A DNA stretch of 64,000 nucleotides from Catellatospora methionotrophica. Lineage in GTDB: Bacteria; Actinomycetota; Actinomycetes; Mycobacteriales; Micromonosporaceae. This document shows positions 61,221 through 64,000 of this stretch, piece after piece (within the stretch, counting starts at the first letter, position 1; the number at the start of each line of letters is the position of its first letter). A program made the position numbers and the translations under genes. The stretch is taken from contig NZ_JAAOTJ010000002.1 of assembly GCF_011297335.1 (NCBI RefSeq), positions 186,001 through 250,000 on the forward strand, read 5' to 3'. The notes beneath the pieces are model-generated. The model did not search any database. It was not told the origin of the DNA and worked only from the letters and a program-made list of their open reading frames with translations.

Positions 61221-62054
61221 ATGCATCGTGATCGACTTGCCGAGTTCCTGCGGACCAGGCGCGAGGCGCTGCAGCCGGAGGACGTCGGGCTGCCCCGAGG
61301 GCAGCGGCGGCGTACCGGCGGCCTGCGGCGCGAGGAGGTCGCGGCGCTCAGCGGTATGTCGACCGACTACTACAGCCGGATCGAGCAGCAGCGCGGTCCG
61401 CACCCGTCGGAGCAGATGCTGGCCGCGATCGCCAGGGGCCTGCGGCTGTCGCTGGAGGAGCGCGACCACCTGTTCCGGCTCGGCGGGCACCCCGTGCCGC
61501 GGCGGGTGCTGCGCGCCGACCACATCAACCCGGGCATGATGCGGATCTTCGATGGGCTCGGCGACGCCGCCGCGCTGGTGGTGAGCGACCTGGGGGAGAC
61601 GCTGGCGCAGACCCGGCTGGCCGTGGCGCTGCTGGGCGACGAGACCGCGTACACCGGGCTCGCCCGGAGCCTGCACTACCGGTGGTTCACCGATCCGACG
61701 GCCCGTGAGCTGTACGACCCGGACGACCATGCGGTGCACAGCAGCCAGCTCACCGCCGACCTGCATCGCGCGTACACCCGTGACGGCGGGGGTGGGCGTG
61801 CGGGTGCGATCGCCGAGGCTCTGCTGCGCGCCAGCCCGGAGTTCGCCGAGCTCTGGCGTGCCCACCCGGTTCCCGGCCCGTACTGCGTCGCGAAGCGGCT
61901 CGTGCACCCTCAGCTCGGTCCGATCGAGCTGCAGTGCCAGACGTTGCTGGATCCCGACCAGTCCCAGTCGCTGCTGGTCTACACCGCCACGCCGGGCAGC
62001 GAGAGCTACGAGAAGCTTCAGCTCCTGTCGGTCACCGGCACGCTGCGCGTCTGA
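61221..62054 (+). CDS. XRE-family regulator with MmyB-like ligand domain
   Basis: A 277-residue regulator. An N-terminal helix-turn-helix (RTGGLRREEVAALSGMSTDYYSRIEQQ) is followed by a ~180-residue MmyB-like domain (PSEQMLAAIARGLRLSLEERDHLFRLGG, INPGMMRIFDGLGDAAALVVSDLGE). The RRTGGLRREEVA and DYYSRIEQQRG blocks are hallmarks of this class, which senses fatty acyl or similar ligands. The ATG at 61221 is favoured over the GTG one codon before, because GGAG has better spacing. Divergent from the aldehyde dehydrogenase it likely controls. Confidence 0.88.
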   Translation: MHRDRLAEFLRTRREALQPEDVGLPRGQRRRTGGLRREEVAALSGMSTDYYSRIEQQRGPHPSEQMLAAIARGLRLSLEERDHLFRLGGHPVPRRVLRADHINPGMMRIFDGLGDAAALVVSDLGETLAQTRLAVALLGDETAYTGLARSLHYRWFTDPTARELYDPDDHAVHSSQLTADLHRAYTRDGGGGRAGAIAEALLRASPEFAELWRAHPVPGPYCVAKRLVHPQLGPIELQCQTLLDPDQSQSLLVYTATPGSESYEKLQLLSVTGTLRV

Positions 62055-62078
62055 GCCCGCCGCCACGTCCGGCCATGC

Positions 62079-62978
62079 TCACCTCGCGGGTTCCGCGGGG
62101 ATCAGGTCGTGTTCGTGGAGCCAGGCGAGCAGGTGTCCGGCCAGCTCCTGGGGGTGTTCGAGCTGGGGGACGTGGCCGGAGTCGAGTTCGACGTAGGTCC
62201 AGTGGGGCAGGCGGGCGGCGACCGCGCGGGCGGAACCGATCGGCACGTGCCGGTCGTGTACGCCGTGGGTGAGCAGCACCGGCATGCGCAGCGACTCCAT
62301 CGCCCGCCAGTAGCCGTCGGGGCGGGCCAGCAGGCGCAGCAGTGACCGGCTGGCGCCGAGGTATCCGGCGGCCCGGCGCGGGCTCGCCGCCGCCATCTCC
62401 TCGTCGAGCGCTACCGCGTCGGCGATGACCTGTTCGGGCACCCGGGACGCGTCGGCGCAGGTCATCGCGAGGGTTTCCTCGACGCGCCGCCGGGCGGGCA
62501 CGGTGGCCAGGCGGCGGCGCATGGCCCAGCCGGCGAGACCGGGCACGAGGTTGATCAGGAACAGCTTCCGGATCTCCGGATCGATCTTGACGTTGGGGGC
62601 GATCGGCACGCTCGGGTCGACCAGTGCCAGCCCGCGTACCGCGTCCGGGGCGGCGGCCGCGGTCAGCGTGGAGATCATGCCGCCCATCGAGTTGCCGACC
62701 AGCACCGCGGGCTCGCCGACGACCTCGGTGACGTAGCGCCGCAGCAGCTCGGCGTTGGCGGTCACGGTGGTGGGCCCGGCCGCGGTGCCCGTGCGGCCGA
62801 ACCCGGCGAGATCAAGAGCGCTGACCCGGGCGTACGGCGTCAGCAGCGGCGCGATCCGCGTCCAGTTCAGGTGCGAACCGCCCAGCCCGTGCACCAGCAC
62901 GACGGGCGGGGTGTCGGGCCGCCCGCCGAAGTCGACGTGGTGCACGGGTCCGCCGAGGTCGGCGTACGCGCTCCTCAT
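62079..62978 (-). CDS. Alpha/beta-fold hydrolase
   Basis: A 299-residue alpha/beta hydrolase. The oxyanion region is VVLVHGLGGSHLNW, the nucleophile elbow is VLVGNSMGGMI (Ser), the acid is in GVHDRHVPIG (Asp) and the His in LDSGHVPQLEHP. It could hydrolyse an ester or an acyl-CoA derivative. It follows the acyl-CoA dehydrogenase gene by a few bases, so a shared role in lipid or CoA-ester metabolism is likely. Confidence 0.88.
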   Translation of the reverse strand: MRSAYADLGGPVHHVDFGGRPDTPPVVLVHGLGGSHLNWTRIAPLLTPYARVSALDLAGFGRTGTAAGPTTVTANAELLRRYVTEVVGEPAVLVGNSMGGMISTLTAAAAPDAVRGLALVDPSVPIAPNVKIDPEIRKLFLINLVPGLAGWAMRRRLATVPARRRVEETLAMTCADASRVPEQVIADAVALDEEMAAASPRRAAGYLGASRSLLRLLARPDGYWRAMESLRMPVLLTHGVHDRHVPIGSARAVAARLPHWTYVELDSGHVPQLEHPQELAGHLLAWLHEHDLIPAEPAR

Positions 62979-62980
62979 GC

Positions 62981-64000
62981 TCAGCTCCGCTCCGCGCTGT
63001 ACTTGCGCAGTTCCCGCTTGGCCAGCGAGGCCTTGTGCACCTCGTCGGGGCCGTCGGCCAGGCGCAGGGTGCGCGCCCCGGCCCACATCTGGGCCAGCGG
63101 GAAGTCCTGGCTGACGCCGCCGCCGCCGTGCACCTGGATCGCCTTGTCGATCACCCAGCCGGCCATCTCCGGCACGACGATCTTAATCGCCTGGATCTCG
63201 GTGTGCGCGCCCTTGTTGCCGACGGTGTCCATCAGCCAGGCGGTCTTGAGCACCAGCAGGCGGGCCTGCTCGATGCGCACCCGGGCCTCGGCGATCCACT
63301 CGCCGACCACGCCCTGCGCGGCGAGCGGCTTGCCGAACGCGACACGCTCGGTGGCGCGGCGGCACATCAGCTCCAGAGCCCGCTCGGCCATGCCGATGAG
63401 CCGCATGCAGTGGTGGATGCGCCCCGGGCCGAGCCGCGCCTGGGCGATGGCGAAGCCTTCACCCTCGCCCGCGACCAGGTTCGCGGCGGGTACGCGTACG
63501 TCGGTGAAGGTGATCTCGGCGTGGCCGCCGTGCCAGCCGTCGTCGTAGCCGAACACCTGCATGCCGCGCTTGATCTCGACGCCGGGAGTGTCCCGTGGGA
63601 CGAGGATCTGGCTCTGCTGGCGGTGCCGGTCGGCGGACGGGTCGGTCTTGCCCATCACGATGAAGATCGCGCAGCGCGGGTTCATCGCGCCCGACGACCA
63701 CCACTTGCGCCCGTTGATGACGTAAGAGTCGCCGTCGCGCTCGATGCGGGTGGTGATGTTGGTGGCGTCGGACGAGGCGACCTCCGGCTCGGTCATGCAG
63801 AACGCCGACCGGATCTCGCCCGCGAGCAGCGGCTTGAGCCAGCGCTCCTGCTGCTCGGGGGTGCCGAACATGGTCAGCACCTCCATGTTGCCGGTGTCGG
63901 GGGCGTTGCAGTTGATCGACTCCGGGGCCAGGTGCGGGCTGCGTCCGGTGATCTCGGCCAGCGGCGCGTACTGCAGATTGCTCAGCCCCGCACCCAGCGG
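62981..64000 (-). CDS. Acyl-CoA dehydrogenase, N-terminus beyond window
   Basis: About 340 residues of an acyl-CoA dehydrogenase. FAD/substrate blocks: [76 protein letters not shown], and the C-terminal [35 protein letters not shown]. The wording fits the CaiA/FadE-like actinomycete group used on medium or long acyl chains. The open frame runs to the right edge, so the start is outside. It precedes the alpha/beta hydrolase gene. Confidence 0.9.
   Translation of the reverse strand, partial: PLGAGLSNLQYAPLAEITGRSPHLAPESINCNAPDTGNMEVLTMFGTPEQQERWLKPLLAGEIRSAFCMTEPEVASSDATNITTRIERDGDSYVINGRKWWSSGAMNPRCAIFIVMGKTDPSADRHRQQSQILVPRDTPGVEIKRGMQVFGYDDGWHGGHAEITFTDVRVPAANLVAGEGEGFAIAQARLGPGRIHHCMRLIGMAERALELMCRRATERVAFGKPLAAQGVVGEWIAEARVRIEQARLLVLKTAWLMDTVGNKGAHTEIQAIKIVVPEMAGWVIDKAIQVHGGGGVSQDFPLAQMWAGARTLRLADGPDEVHKASLAKRELRKYSAERS

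Noticed and set aside
1-64000. tRNA, rRNA, CRISPR arrays, transposases and integration sites
   Set aside because: I found no cloverleaf sequences, regularly spaced repeats, transposase motifs or integrase genes by reading; a dedicated scan could still find small RNAs.

Overview
The window is chromosomal DNA of a very GC-rich actinomycete. Third codon positions are almost all G or C, GTG and TTG starts are common, and adjacent genes often share 4-base ATGA or GTGA overlaps. Many promoters look leaderless, with a TANNNT box 7-8 bases before the start codon. The gene families (urt/ure operon, partial conservon, NB-ARC/TPR regulator, SAV2177-type methyltransferase) and the palindromic elements suggest Micromonosporaceae; the family name is an inference. 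I saw no rRNA, tRNA, CRISPR array or transposase.

Layout. 1-6.4 kb: the end of a metallophosphoesterase, a Tat-type FAD oxidoreductase with a golvesin-like tail, two methyltransferases, and an AmiC/UrtA-like sensor divergent from a MarR regulator. 6.4-8.9 kb: a uracil-DNA-glycosylase-like/ADP-ribosyltransferase fusion, divergent from a macrodomain protein. This is the strongest candidate for a new writer/eraser or toxin/antitoxin-like system. 8.9-12 kb: a D,D-carboxypeptidase, hypotheticals and a gene remnant. 12-23 kb: one long minus-strand operon, urtABCDE-ureABCFGD plus a sigma-like membrane protein, with a GlnR-like box upstream. It imports urea and hydrolyses it to ammonia. A palindromic element lies in frame inside ureF and another lies between ureB and ureC.

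23-32 kb: a PadR regulator with two tandem paralogous membrane proteins; a bacterial-PH membrane protein coupled to a CHAT protease, with a convergent 4-TM protein; and a NarL-type two-component system followed by an ABC-2 transporter. 32-41 kb: small membrane proteins, a secreted ricin-type lectin divergent from an NB-ARC/TPR regulator, an ankyrin lipoprotein, an AraC remnant and a duplicated leaderless promoter. 41-48 kb: a six-gene minus-strand operon (two binding lipoproteins, cytosine-deaminase-like amidohydrolase, ABC ATPase and permease, FAD-linked oxidase) that looks like uptake and breakdown of a nitrogen heterocycle.

48-64 kb: a two-gene partial conservon, a zinc protease, a tiny two-cysteine secreted peptide with its own promoter, a fused double ABC permease, a SUKH protein, a PrsW-like protease, a phosphotransferase-like protein, a PCD-VOC fusion, an aldehyde dehydrogenase divergent from an XRE regulator, and an alpha/beta hydrolase with an acyl-CoA dehydrogenase that runs off the right edge. 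Several convergent gene pairs are separated by perfect or near-perfect inverted repeats that probably serve as bidirectional terminators.
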